From positions 682,001-746,000 of the forward strand of contig OZ244249.1 of assembly GCA_965217135.1 (NCBI GenBank): 64,000 nt of DNA, written 5' to 3'. This DNA is from HXMU1420-2 sp017643305. Its GTDB lineage: Bacteria > Pseudomonadota > Alphaproteobacteria > Rhodobacterales > Rhodobacteraceae. This document shows positions 7,564 through 16,314 of this stretch, piece after piece. Positions within the stretch are counted from its first letter, which is position 1. Each line of letters begins with the position of its first letter. The notes beneath the pieces are model-generated. The model searched no databases, was not told the origin of the DNA, and worked only from the letters and a program-made list of their open reading frames with translations. The position numbers and the translations under genes were made by a program.

Positions 7564-9264
7564 TTATTCAGCTGCGGCTGGGCTCTCGCGCCGGGGCAGG
7601 GCCGCAAGCGTCGTGTCCAGGTCCAGACTGCGGTGCAGGGCCAGCGCCGACAGCGGCGCATCCAGTCCGCGCAGTTCGAGCGCCTGCAAGGACGCTTCGG
7701 CGGTGTCATACCCGGCCGCCTGCAGAACAGAGTCGGAGATCAGTAGCTGTACGCCCAGTTCCTTGGTCTTGCTCTCCAACCGGCTGGCGGTGTTGACCGT
7801 GTCGCCGATCAGCGTGCGGGGTGCGTTGCCGGTGGCACCGATTTCCCCGATCACCACGTCGCCCAGATGCAGGCCCAGGCCAATGGCTATGGGCTGGGCG
7901 CCTTCGGCCTGCATACGAGCATTGTAATCCTCCAGCGCTTGCCCAATTTCCTGTACAGCGGCGAGAGCCGCATGGGCAGAGCTTTCGGCGTTGCGGGTTT
8001 CGAACAGGGCGAGAAACCCATCGCCCAGATATTTGTCCACAGTCCCGCCATTGTTGGTGACGGCGGGCACGATGGCGTCAAAGAACCGGTTTAACAGGAA
8101 CACCACGTCATAAGGCAGTTGGCCGGTGGTGCGGGCGGTGAAGCCCCGGATGTCAAGAAACAGCACGGCCAGTTCCTGTTCGGTGCCCTGGCTGGCATGG
8201 GCGCGCCCGCGTTTGCCATCGGGCTGGAACACGCGGAACACAGTCATCGGGTTGGTTGGCCGGATCTGACAGGCCAGCCGCGCGTTGGGCGGCGCACCCA
8301 CGGCCCGCAGGCTACGCGCCTCTGCCGCGCTGGGCGGATGGATCAGATCGGCGCCTTCTTCCAGGATCACCCGGCAGGTGGTGCAGCGCCCGCGCCCACC
8401 GCAAAGCGACGTATGCGGCACACCATTGGCGCGCGACATTTCCAGCAGGGTGGTGCCCTTGGCTGCGTTGATCTCGGGTCCGTCGATATAGCTGATGCGC
8501 ACTGATTTCCGGCGCAGCACGGCCTTCCGCCCCAGAAAGGCGATGACGGCCAGCAGCAATAGGCCCCCGACGGTCCACCAGATCATGCTGGCCGTGGTCA
8601 GTAGCGTCATGAACGTTTCGGTCGTCGGCCAGTTCCACATCTCGTGCAGGGTCGCGCGCGCCTCCGGGTCCGCTATCACGGCGGCGACGCGCTGCCCCTC
8701 GGCCAGATATCCGACAAAGGCAAAGCCCGGCACAAGCGCTGCAAATCCACTGAGCGCGGGCAGATACCGCCGCCACCAGGTCTGCCCGGCCAGCCAGAAA
8801 TGTATGCCGATGCAGCCATGGATCCAGACCACCAACATCAGCAGGTTCTGCATCCGCCCGTCTGCCGTGCCCCAGATCAGCCCGATGAGGTAGCCATAGC
8901 TGTCGTTGACGTCGTAGACCTCATGCGCGATCCGGGTGAACACGATGTGATCGACCAGCGCCAATGGGATGAGGAAACCCAGCACGGTCTGCACCGCCTC
9001 CCACGCAGGCATACGCAGGGTGCCTCGGCTGGCCAGCCGCCACAGCGCCAGCGCGCCATGGGCCAACAACGCACCATAGATCAGGAGGCCGCCCACGAGG
9101 CTTCGGGTGAAGACCTGCCGCGCGTCCTGAAACGCATCCATCGCATCGGGGCCAAACACACCCAGCCCGATATTGATGAAATGCAGCAGGACATAGAGCA
9201 TAAGCACGAGCCCGCTGGCTACGCGAATGCGGGTTGCCCATGTGCCGCGCCAGAGGTTGCGCAT
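7564..9264 (-). CDS. Membrane adenylate cyclase with cytochrome-b-like anchor and [2Fe-2S] ferredoxin domain
   Basis: 566 residues. Residues 1-245 hold six hydrophobic helices with several histidines ('LLHFINIG', 'LLAHGALA', 'LVDHIVF', 'WIHGCIGIHFW'), like the succinate-dehydrogenase-type diheme anchor of Sinorhizobium CyaC. Residues 255-345 are a plant-type ferredoxin with cysteines in 'SLCGGRGRCTTCRV' and a fourth in 'RLACQIR'. The rest is a class III cyclase with both metal aspartates ('VLFLDIRGFT', 'DKYLGDGFLAL') and 'GDTVNTASRLE'. Known relatives sense quinone redox state, so this enzyme probably couples respiratory redox to cAMP synthesis at the inner membrane. trxB lies directly upstream on the same strand. 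Confidence 0.85.
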   Translation of the reverse strand: MRNLWRGTWATRIRVASGLVLMLYVLLHFINIGLGVFGPDAMDAFQDARQVFTRSLVGGLLIYGALLAHGALALWRLASRGTLRMPAWEAVQTVLGFLIPLALVDHIVFTRIAHEVYDVNDSYGYLIGLIWGTADGRMQNLLMLVVWIHGCIGIHFWLAGQTWWRRYLPALSGFAALVPGFAFVGYLAEGQRVAAVIADPEARATLHEMWNWPTTETFMTLLTTASMIWWTVGGLLLLAVIAFLGRKAVLRRKSVRISYIDGPEINAAKGTTLLEMSRANGVPHTSLCGGRGRCTTCRVILEEGADLIHPPSAAEARSLRAVGAPPNARLACQIRPTNPMTVFRVFQPDGKRGRAHASQGTEQELAVLFLDIRGFTARTTGQLPYDVVFLLNRFFDAIVPAVTNNGGTVDKYLGDGFLALFETRNAESSAHAALAAVQEIGQALEDYNARMQAEGAQPIAIGLGLHLGDVVIGEIGATGNAPRTLIGDTVNTASRLESKTKELGVQLLISDSVLQAAGYDTAEASLQALELRGLDAPLSALALHRSLDLDTTLAALPRRESPAAAE

Positions 9265-9334
9265 GTTCAGGTCTCCAACGGTTCTCAGAATCCTGCGAAA
9301 CGGTCACCGCAGCGTCAAGTCAAAGTGGGAGGCT

Positions 9335-10276
9335 CTAGTCCTGCTCCGCCAGCCAGCGTTCCGCGTCCAGCGCGGCCATACAGCCCATGCCGGCGCTGGT
9401 GATGGCCTGACGATAGACCGGATCGGTGATGTCACCGGCAGCAAACACCCCGGGGGTTGAGGTTTCGGCTGTGCCCGGTTTCACTTTTACATAACCGCCC
9501 ATGTGCATCTCCAGCTGATCCTTGACCAGTTCATTGGCCGGAGCGTGGCCGATGGCGACGAAAACGCCTTTGGCGGGGATTTCGGTTATCTCGCCCGTGT
9601 CCACATGTTTGACGCGCACAGCCTCGACGCCCTTGGGCATGTCGGTGCCGACGACTTCGTCCAGCGTATGGAACCACAACGGTTCGATCTTGGGGTTTTT
9701 CATCAGGCGATCCTGCAGGATCTTTTCCGCGCGCAGTTCGTCGCGGCGGTGGATCAGCGTGACCTTGGAGGCAAAGTTGGTCAGGAATAGCGCCTCTTCC
9801 ACAGCCGTGTTGCCGCCGCCGATCACGACAATCTCCTGCCCGCGGTAGAAGAACCCGTCACAGGTGGCGCAGGCGCTCACGCCGAATCCTTTGAAGGCCT
9901 CTTCTGACGGCAGTCCCAGCCATTTGGCCCGAGCTCCGGTGGCCAGGATCACGGCGTCGGCGGTGTAAGTCGTGCCGCTATCGCCCTTGGCGGTGAAGGG
10001 GCGATTGGTCAGGTCGAGGTCTGTGATGATGTCGCCGATGATCTCACACCCCATGGCCTTGGCATGCGCCTCCATCCGGACCATCAGGTCGGGGCCTTGC
10101 ACTTCGGTGTCACCTGGCCAATTCTCAACCTCGGTTGTGGTGGTCAGTTGTCCGCCTGGTTCGATGCCTTGCACCAAAATGGGGTCCAGCATGGCGCGGC
10201 TCGCATAAACCCCTGCCGTATAACCCGCCGGGCCGGACCCGATTATCAGAACCTTTGTGTGACGCGTGTCGCCCAT
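9335..10276 (-). CDS. trxB: Thioredoxin reductase
   Basis: 313 residues, full length for the family. FAD-binding 'VLIIGSGPAGYTAGVYASR' opens the protein, the redox-active pair is in 'SACATCDGFF', NADPH binding in 'VVIGGGNTAVEEALFL', and the second FAD segment 'GVFAAGDITD' near the end. It passes electrons from NADPH to thioredoxin in the cytoplasm. The ATG at 10276 is chosen over an upstream in-frame start because AGGGGA lies about nine bases before it and the FAD motif then begins at the usual place. It is divergent from the Lrp-type regulator. Confidence 0.95.
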   Translation of the reverse strand: MGDTRHTKVLIIGSGPAGYTAGVYASRAMLDPILVQGIEPGGQLTTTTEVENWPGDTEVQGPDLMVRMEAHAKAMGCEIIGDIITDLDLTNRPFTAKGDSGTTYTADAVILATGARAKWLGLPSEEAFKGFGVSACATCDGFFYRGQEIVVIGGGNTAVEEALFLTNFASKVTLIHRRDELRAEKILQDRLMKNPKIEPLWFHTLDEVVGTDMPKGVEAVRVKHVDTGEITEIPAKGVFVAIGHAPANELVKDQLEMHMGGYVKVKPGTAETSTPGVFAAGDITDPVYRQAITSAGMGCMAALDAERWLAEQD

Positions 10277-10444
10277 ATTGCACATCCCCTGCCCGTGTTG
10301 CGGATTATGGATATATGGAAGGCAGGGCCAACTGAAAACCCCCATGCGCCTGTGCTTGATTGCATAATAAAATTACATGACCGTGAAACATTATTGCGCA
10401 TGGTGTGGGCACGTTGTAAGGAAACTTCGCAAAGAGGAGAACAC

Positions 10445-10945
10445 ATGGCCACCACCCGCCTTGACCCGATTGACCGGAAAATCCTTGCCGAGTTGCAAGC
10501 TGACGGGCGGATGACCAATGTGGAACTGGCACGCCGCGTGGGTATTTCCGCGCCGCCCTGCCTGCGCCGGGTGCGCGCGCTGGAAGATGCCGGTCTGATC
10601 CGGGGCTACCATGCCGAGGTAGACGCGCGGGATCTGGGTTTTGAGGTGCAGGTGTTCGTGATGGTTGGGCTGGACAGCCAGGCTGAAAGCGAACTGCGTG
10701 CGTTCGAGGCACGCTGCCGTGACTGGCCGCTGGTCCGCGAGTGCCACATGCTGAACGGTGAGGTGGATTTCATTCTGAAATGCGTGGCACCTGACCTGTC
10801 CAGCTTCCAGAGTTTCCTGACCGGGGAACTGCTGACCACGCCAAACGTGGCCAGCGTGAAGACCTCGCTGGTCATTCGCGGGGCCAAGCAGGAACCGGGT
10901 GTGCCTTTCGAGATTTTGGAAGAACGCTTGGCGAGGGACGCGTAA
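10445..10945 (+). CDS. Lrp/AsnC-family transcriptional regulator
   Basis: 166 residues starting at ATG 10445, preceded by a strong AGAGGAG site. The N-terminal helix-turn-helix is 'ILAELQADGRMTNVELARRV' followed by 'GISAPPCLRRVRAL', and the C-terminal half is the RAM/AsnC effector domain ('QVFVMVGLDSQAE', 'VDFILKCVA'). Such proteins form octamers and respond to amino acids. It is transcribed away from trxB; the about 170-base spacer is AT-rich around 10360-10400 and probably holds both promoters. Which amino acid it senses cannot be told. Confidence 0.9.
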   Translation: MATTRLDPIDRKILAELQADGRMTNVELARRVGISAPPCLRRVRALEDAGLIRGYHAEVDARDLGFEVQVFVMVGLDSQAESELRAFEARCRDWPLVRECHMLNGEVDFILKCVAPDLSSFQSFLTGELLTTPNVASVKTSLVIRGAKQEPGVPFEILEERLARDA

Positions 10946-11085
10946 GGGCGCTTCATTCCTAAATTATAGGTCGAAATCGCAGTGGGTGCACTCCGGCCCT
11001 TGGGCCGCTGGGCATCTGGCTCCGACAGAAGGGTTCGTGCGCGCAACCTCTGCGAGCACGCCCCGCCGTCGCGAATGGTTCCGAC

Positions 11086-11865
11086 TCACGCCTCGACTGC
11101 GTCCACCTGGCCGTCTCCAACCCGTGGGAAGGCCAAAGGGCCAAAGCCGCCAACCGTGTCCACATGCGGGAACAGGTTCAAAAATAGCGACCTCATGGCA
11201 TGGCTGATCATCCGCGAAGATTGCGTGCCAGGGTGGTAGCTTTCGAACTCCATCGCGCCTATGCGCAGCATGGCGTGGCGCGGCAGACAGATGTGGTAGA
11301 GTTCCACCGCCGTGGGCGGCGCGGTTTCGATGATGTTGATCCCGTCGACAAAGTTGCGCACCGGGCTCAGCACGCGGTTACCAGCGCTCAGGGTGCTGAA
11401 CTGGCCGGTTGGGTGCAGCAGGCGGGCGGACGGGCCGCAGATGATGGATGACATGGGGCGCGACATGCCCAGGCTGTCTGGTGTGAACCGGGTCAGGCGC
11501 ATGTCGCGTTTCTGAGCATGCTTAAGCCCGGGAACGATGGTGACATTGCCCTTCCAGATGACCTCTTCCAAGGATCCATCACCGGTGATGACCCGATCAC
11601 CGGGCAGTATGTCTTCAACCGCGACGGGCCCCATATCGGTGTCAATCAGGGTGCCGCGTGCCAAGGCGCAGAACGCATCTTCGAACAGTGGCAACGCGGG
11701 CGCGAGGTGGCGGGTTTCGCAAATGTCGCCGTTGGGCAGCAGTGTGGTGGTCGTATAGCGCCGCACTTGCGGACGGTTGGCAGGCCCCTTGCTCTTGAGG
11801 TCGTGTCTGGGAACAAGCGTCTTCGTCGTCGATCGAGCGAGACTTGAACTGTGGTGCATAGACAT
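11086..11865 (-). CDS. Hint-domain (Hedgehog/intein-type) protein
   Basis: 259 residues from the ATG at 11865 (GAGGG 10 bases upstream). After about 70 poorly conserved residues comes 'FCALARGTLIDTDMGPVAVE' and then 'DILPGDRVITGDG', the start of the Hint_2 domain found in many Rhodobacteraceae proteins, which normally begins with a catalytic Cys/Thr-containing turn. 'RLLHPTGQFSTLS' and 'SYHPGTQSSRM' follow. Family members are often fused to secreted calcium-binding repeats; this one is a short stand-alone version and its role is unknown. A longer in-frame start at 11943 exists but lacks a good ribosome-binding site. Confidence 0.7.
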   Translation of the reverse strand: MSMHHSSSLARSTTKTLVPRHDLKSKGPANRPQVRRYTTTTLLPNGDICETRHLAPALPLFEDAFCALARGTLIDTDMGPVAVEDILPGDRVITGDGSLEEVIWKGNVTIVPGLKHAQKRDMRLTRFTPDSLGMSRPMSSIICGPSARLLHPTGQFSTLSAGNRVLSPVRNFVDGINIIETAPPTAVELYHICLPRHAMLRIGAMEFESYHPGTQSSRMISHAMRSLFLNLFPHVDTVGGFGPLAFPRVGDGQVDAVEA

Positions 11866-12099
11866 AATACGGCCCTCAAATCTGGGTCGCATCTGTGTCG
11901 GCCCCCACCGACAACACAGATGGACAAGCGTTGCTGTGAACATCTGACGAGAAGACTAATCGCGGGCATCCGCCCAAATTGTCAAAAAAGGCTGAACATT
12001 GTGTTCCTGTTAGCGCGCAATCTACGCGGATGAGCCCCGTTTGTTTCCAAACGAGGCCAAAGTTTTGTCACAATTTGATTCGTGTGGTGGGCGATGCCC

Positions 12100-12249
12100 C
12101 TAGGCGGTGCGCACCTTAGTCTGGGCCACTGAGGTCCGGCGTGCGGCGACGGCAACCTCGCGGGTTACACCGCGGGTCCATGGCATGCGCACGTCTTCGG
12201 ATTTCGCTGTTTTGATCACGGACCGGATGAAACGGGTTCTGGCTTTCAT
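12100..12249 (-). CDS. Small basic protein (49 aa) of unknown function
   Basis: ATG at 12249 follows AAGGAG about nine bases upstream, a strong ribosome-binding site, and the frame ends in TAG at 12100-12102. The peptide starts 'MKARTRFIRSVIKTAKSE' and is rich in Arg and Lys, with 'MPWTRG' in the middle. Similar short 'TRFIxSVIxTA...PW.RG' proteins occur, as I recall, in other Rhodobacterales. No membrane segment or cysteine is present. The high positive charge would suit nucleic-acid binding, which is inference only. Confidence 0.6.
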   Translation of the reverse strand: MKARTRFIRSVIKTAKSEDVRMPWTRGVTREVAVAARRTSVAQTKVRTA

Positions 12250-12490
12250 GTCCTTGTCTCCTTGATCCCGGATCGGGCCGGGTTGTGTTCTGGTTGAGAC
12301 ACATCATCGAGGCGCATTCGGGCCGGTCTGTGACGGAGACAGGGAAATTTGAGAGCGGTGAATTCAGGCGTGGCAAAGCGGTGCCAAATTTGTGAAATCT
12401 GGAAATGACGACTATTTTCAATACCTTGAGCGAATTTCAGAAATTCTGTGCTGCCGAGATTGGGCCGGAATGTGGCGAAAGCCGGTCAGC

Positions 12491-13246
12491 TCACAGCCGG
12501 ATCGCGGAAATCAGGCGCCCGTAATCGGCTTCCCCGGCATGGGTGGTGCGCCGGTAGGAATAGAACCGGTCAGGGTCGTGATATGTACAATGCCGGGTCC
12601 ATTGCGCCGCCGCGATGCCCGCCGACCGAAGCCTGTGCAGGCCAAAAGCTGGCAGGTCGAACTGCATGCGGTCATCCTGCCCCTTGGCAAAGAATCGGGC
12701 GTTGTCCGGGTCGTCATCCATAAACTGGTCAAAGAATTCCGGGCCGACCTCATACGCGCGTTGGCTGATCGACGGACCGATCACCGCCTTGATCCTGTCC
12801 CGCTGCGCGCCGAGCGCGATCATCGCGTCGACCGTGGCTTCCAGCACGCCGTCCAGTGCGCCGCGCCAGCCTGCATGGGCCGCACCGACAACCCCGGCAT
12901 CAGGATCGCTGAACAGGACCGGTTGGCAATCTGCGGTCAGGATGGTCAGCACCAGACCGGGCGTGGCGGTGACCATCGCGTCGGCTTTGGGGCGGTCCAG
13001 CATCGTGGCTTCCACGGTCACGACATTGGGGGAATGTACCTGGTGCACGCTGATCAGGGCGTCGTCGTCCACCTGCATGGCTTGTGCCACCCGGGAGCGG
13101 TTGATGCGCACAGCTTCAGCCTGGTCCGAGCTGCCCAGCCCGCAGTTCAGTCCGCGAAACACACCCGATGACACGCCACCACGCCGGGTGAAAAACCCGT
13201 GCCGGACGCCGTCCAGTTGATCGGATGTCAGAATTTCCAGCGTCAT
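12491..13246 (-). CDS. pgeF: Purine nucleoside phosphorylase / polyphenol oxidase-type laccase-domain protein (YfiH)
   Basis: 251 residues, normal length. The zinc-ligand motifs of the family are visible: 'ISVHQVHSPNV', 'LTADCQPVLF' and 'GAAHAGWRGAL'. The E. coli homologue YfiH/PgeF edits misincorporated serine in peptidoglycan precursors, and human LACC1 acts on purine nucleosides, so the physiological reaction here is not certain. Its ATG overlaps the stop of the methyltransferase gene by four bases (ATGA), and with lgt upstream the three form a tightly coupled lgt-midA-pgeF operon. Confidence 0.9.
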   Translation of the reverse strand: MTLEILTSDQLDGVRHGFFTRRGGVSSGVFRGLNCGLGSSDQAEAVRINRSRVAQAMQVDDDALISVHQVHSPNVVTVEATMLDRPKADAMVTATPGLVLTILTADCQPVLFSDPDAGVVGAAHAGWRGALDGVLEATVDAMIALGAQRDRIKAVIGPSISQRAYEVGPEFFDQFMDDDPDNARFFAKGQDDRMQFDLPAFGLHRLRSAGIAAAQWTRHCTYHDPDRFYSYRRTTHAGEADYGRLISAIRL

Positions 13247-14301
13247 GCCGTCAGACCCGGTGGTGGTGTGCCGTTTTTGGGGTATAGCCCCAGAACTTTG
13301 AACAGGTTTCCCATTTCGTCCGGATGCGTCAACCGGCGATGTTCGGTGACGATCCGGTCTTGCGCCACGTCACCTGCGTGGGCGGCCAATGCCTGTGCGC
13401 GGGCGGTGATGCCCAGCCGTTCCAGAAACACGCCTTGCGGGGTCAGCCTTGTGTAGGCGCAGGAGGCGGCCATGGCCAGCGCTTCGAAATCCACATGTGC
13501 GGTCAGGTCAGCGGTGCCGGGCGCGTCCAGCGGATCGGCGGGCGCATGTTTGCGCAGGGCCTGGAACGTGTCGCCCAGCGACCGCCAGTCGCCATAGTCG
13601 AGGATCAACGCCGCGCCGCCATTTTTGGCGATACGCGTGCCGATGTCCCGCAGGACGGGCGCGGCAGCGAGGCAGTGTTCCACGATGTCTCCGTCGCGTG
13701 TGTCGTCCAGCCGGTGGGCCAGCGCCGGTTGCGCCTGCAGCTGAGCGAGCCCGAACGTGAACCCATCCTCAGCCAGCCCGATACGGCGTTCGCGCCATCC
13801 TTCGCCGTCGCGTACAAACTGTCGGATGGGCAGGGCATCGAAGAATTCATTTGCGACCAGCAACAGAGGCAGGTCTGGCAGGTCGGCCGTCTGGTCAACC
13901 CAGGCAGGCGTATGACCTGCAAGTGTTTTGGCCTGTGCCTGTTGTAGCACCGGGGAAGCCTCCACCAGCCAAATTTCGGCGGCGTTCCGAAACCCTGGCA
14001 CGCTCCGCACGGCGCGCAGGATGTCGGCCATCAACGTGCCGCGCCCCGGCCCGAGTTCAACCAGCGCAAAGCGTTTCGGTTGGCCTTGGTCCAGCCAGAC
14101 CTGTGCCAGCGCGAGGCCGATCATTTCCCCGAACATCTGGCTGATCTCCGGCGCGGTGATGAAATCCCCACCGGTGCCGAACGGATCGCGCGTGGCGTAG
14201 TAGCCGTAGTCGGGGTGTAGCAGGCAATCGGACATGTAGTCAGCCACGCTGATCGGACCGTCGGAGCGAATCCGGGTGATCAAGCGGTCACGCAAGCTCA
14301 T
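13243..14301 (-). CDS. MidA/NDUFAF7-type SAM-dependent methyltransferase
   Basis: 352 residues from the ATG at 14301, whose ATGA overlaps the lgt stop; a longer upstream start would lie inside lgt. N-terminal 'ISVADYMSDCLLHPDYGYYA' followed by 'PFGTGGDFITAPEISQ' and 'LVELGPGRGTLMADIL' are the hallmarks of the family, the last being the SAM-binding glycine loop. Mitochondrial NDUFAF7 methylates an arginine of a complex I subunit; bacterial members are presumed protein arginine methyltransferases. The gene sits between lgt and pgeF with four-base overlaps on both sides. Confidence 0.88.
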   Translation of the reverse strand: MSLRDRLITRIRSDGPISVADYMSDCLLHPDYGYYATRDPFGTGGDFITAPEISQMFGEMIGLALAQVWLDQGQPKRFALVELGPGRGTLMADILRAVRSVPGFRNAAEIWLVEASPVLQQAQAKTLAGHTPAWVDQTADLPDLPLLLVANEFFDALPIRQFVRDGEGWRERRIGLAEDGFTFGLAQLQAQPALAHRLDDTRDGDIVEHCLAAAPVLRDIGTRIAKNGGAALILDYGDWRSLGDTFQALRKHAPADPLDAPGTADLTAHVDFEALAMAASCAYTRLTPQGVFLERLGITARAQALAAHAGDVAQDRIVTEHRRLTHPDEMGNLFKVLGLYPKNGTPPPGLTA

Positions 14302-15179
14302 CTGCGGGCTCGCTGGATAAGCCAGAGGCCCAGCAATATCATGGGCAGCGACAGCAACTGGCCCATGGTCAGGCCGTAGCCATTCACATGCAGGGCCAGA
14401 CCCAGTGGGTTGCTCTGGGTCACGAATTGGGCGTCGGGTTGGCGGAAGAACTCCACAATGAACCGGGCGGCGCCGTATCCGGCAAAGAAGGTACCGGTCA
14501 CCAGTCCCGGCCGCATCAGCGCGCCGCGCCAGTAAACCAGCCACAGCAGGAGTGCGCCGAGCAGCAGGCCTTCAAGCCCGGCCTCATACAGTTGCGACGG
14601 GTGCCGCGCGCAGCTGCCAGGTATTACGCCGGGGCAATCCTGTGCAGCGGCCCCCGGAAAGATCACGCCCCACGGCGCGTCGGTCGGTCGGCCCCAAAGC
14701 TCGGCGTTGATGAAATTGGCCAACCGGCCCAGCATCAGACCTGGCGGCACGGTATGCGCGATCATATCTGCCGTGCTGAGTAAAGGCAGCGAATGGCGCA
14801 GGATATAGAGCCAAGCCGCCACCACGACGCCGATCAGTCCGCCATGGAAAGCCATGCCGCCCTGCCAAATTTTCAGGATGTCGCCGGGGTTCTGCAGGAA
14901 ATATCCTGGCTGGTAGAACAGGACAAAGCCCAGCCGCCCGCCCAGGATCACGCCGAGGATCAGCCATGTCAGCAGGTCTTCAACCTTGGCGGGCTCCATC
15001 GGCGGCGTCTGTGCGGGCCAGAGCGCCGGACGACGTATTGCGGCCACGGCCATGCGCCAGGCAACCAGCAGGCCCACGATATAGGCCAGTGCGTACCATC
15101 GTAGTGCAAATGCAAAGCCGAACAGTTCGATTGAAAACAGTTCGGATGAAAGATCGGGAAAGGGGATCGCGGCGTACAT
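14298..15179 (-). CDS. lgt: Prolipoprotein diacylglyceryl transferase
   Basis: 293 residues from ATG 15179, giving the usual N-terminus 'MYAAIPFPDLS'. About seven membrane helices are visible, with 'MAFHGGLIGVV' and the signature 'LGRLANFINAELWGRPTD' containing the essential Arg/Asn. It transfers diacylglycerol from phosphatidylglycerol to the lipobox cysteine of prolipoproteins at the inner membrane; Pal and other lipoproteins of this window would be substrates. It is first in the lgt-midA-pgeF run and is divergent from the ubiK-like gene. Confidence 0.95.
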   Translation of the reverse strand: MYAAIPFPDLSSELFSIELFGFAFALRWYALAYIVGLLVAWRMAVAAIRRPALWPAQTPPMEPAKVEDLLTWLILGVILGGRLGFVLFYQPGYFLQNPGDILKIWQGGMAFHGGLIGVVVAAWLYILRHSLPLLSTADMIAHTVPPGLMLGRLANFINAELWGRPTDAPWGVIFPGAAAQDCPGVIPGSCARHPSQLYEAGLEGLLLGALLLWLVYWRGALMRPGLVTGTFFAGYGAARFIVEFFRQPDAQFVTQSNPLGLALHVNGYGLTMGQLLSLPMILLGLWLIQRARR

Positions 15180-15272
15180 ATTGCGGTGAATCCTGCCGTT
15201 TTGGGGCAAAGTCAACCTTGCCGACCGGGACCATCCCCCCCATATAACGATCATCACACACAGGAGTGAACA

Positions 15273-15524
15273 ATGCAGACCCGCAATAAGATCATGGACG
15301 ATATCTCCCAGCTCATGACCAATGCGATGGGTGTGGCCCAGGGCGCGAAGGATGAGGCTGAGAATGCCATGAAATCCATGATGGACCGTTGGCTGGCCGA
15401 CCGGGATCTGGTGACGCGGGAAGAATTCGACGCGGTGCGCGCCATGGCCCAGAAGGCCCGCGAAGAAAACGCCGCGCTTGAAGCCCGCATTGTTGCGCTT
15501 GAAGCGGCGGCTGACAAATCCTGA
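15273..15524 (+). CDS. ubiK: UbiK/BMFP-domain accessory factor
   Basis: 83 residues with ATG at 15273 and an AGGAG site upstream. It is almost fully helical, with 'AKDEAENAMKSMMDRWLADR' followed by 'LVTREEFDAVRAMAQKAREE' and a C-terminal coiled coil 'ALEARIVALEA', the standard layout of the DUF526/BMFP family. The E. coli homologue UbiK (YqiC) assists ubiquinone biosynthesis under aerobic conditions and binds membranes. It stands divergent from lgt. Confidence 0.85.
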   Translation: MQTRNKIMDDISQLMTNAMGVAQGAKDEAENAMKSMMDRWLADRDLVTREEFDAVRAMAQKAREENAALEARIVALEAAADKS

Positions 15525-15780
15525 TCGGGCCCGTGGGTCCCAGCACCCCCGCCTGTATGACCGACCTGAGGGTGCGACCTAATCCTGCGCATCCTTGCGT
15601 CTGTTTTTGACCTTTCCACAACTTATTGTGGCCTCCCCCCAAATAGGGGGTTGCCAGATTGGTTTGGACCGCTCACCATATCTAGTACGGGCATGGGGGA
15701 TCGCCCCGGTCTGTAGAGCAGTCAGCTAGCGATTGGGGCGCGCTGAAGACCTCACCGCTAGGCAGCAGAGAGGTTGCGCC
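15525..15780. other. Intergenic region with small hairpin
   Basis: A 256-base gap. CCACAA (15616-15621) and TTGTGG (15626-15631) form a six-pair hairpin with a four-base loop, and CCCCCC/GGGGG around 15634-15650 forms a second one. No T-run follows either. The right end probably carries the promoter of the next gene. Confidence 0.35.
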
Positions 15781-16281
15781 ATGGCCCTTTCCGAGCATTT
15801 TCTGGAAGAAGACATTCACCCCATCGACATCGTCGAACATATTGCTGAACATCATGACTGGGACTTCGATCGTTTGGGCGATGACCAGATCGCCATGGCG
15901 GTGGAAGGCCAGTGGCGCACCTACTCCATAACGCTGGCGTGGTCGGGGTACGATGAAACACTGCGCATGGTCTGCACCTTTGAAATGGAGCCTCCCGCCG
16001 ATCAGTTGCCAGGGCTTTATGAGCTGCTGAACCTCATTAATGACCAGTGCTGGGCAGGGGCGTTCACCTATTGGGCTGAACAAAAGCTGATGGTTTACCG
16101 CTACGGTCTGGTTCTGGCCGGTGGGCAGGTAGCCAGTGCTGAGCAGATTGACACGATGATCAATGCCGCCGTGCTGAGCGCGGAGCGGTACTACCCGGCG
16201 ATCCAGCTGCTGGTCTGGGGCGGGCGCACACCTGCGCAGGCTTTGGATGTGGCCATTGCAGAGGCGTATGGGCGCGCGTAA
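15781..16281 (+). CDS. YbjN-domain protein
   Basis: 166 residues from the ATG at 15781, preceded by AGAGAGG; an upstream in-frame ATG would add 16 residues of poor composition. 'NLINDQCWAGAFTYWAEQ' and 'KLMVYRYGLVL' are typical of the YbjN superfamily, which adopts a type III secretion chaperone-like fold. E. coli YbjN affects motility and stress response, but the molecular role is unknown. proC follows 33 bases later on the same strand, suggesting co-transcription. Confidence 0.8.
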   Translation: MALSEHFLEEDIHPIDIVEHIAEHHDWDFDRLGDDQIAMAVEGQWRTYSITLAWSGYDETLRMVCTFEMEPPADQLPGLYELLNLINDQCWAGAFTYWAEQKLMVYRYGLVLAGGQVASAEQIDTMINAAVLSAERYYPAIQLLVWGGRTPAQALDVAIAEAYGRA

Positions 16282-16314
16282 AACCCGGCCCTGAACCGAA
16301 ACGGAGGGGCCTTC

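Noticed and set aside
11086..11865. Hint protein as an active intein
   Set aside because: There is no flanking extein gene and the protein stands alone with its own start, so protein splicing is not indicated.
12405..12524. Short plus-strand frame 'MTTIFNTLSEFQKFCAAE'
   Set aside because: Runs into the convergent pgeF gene and has no ribosome-binding site.
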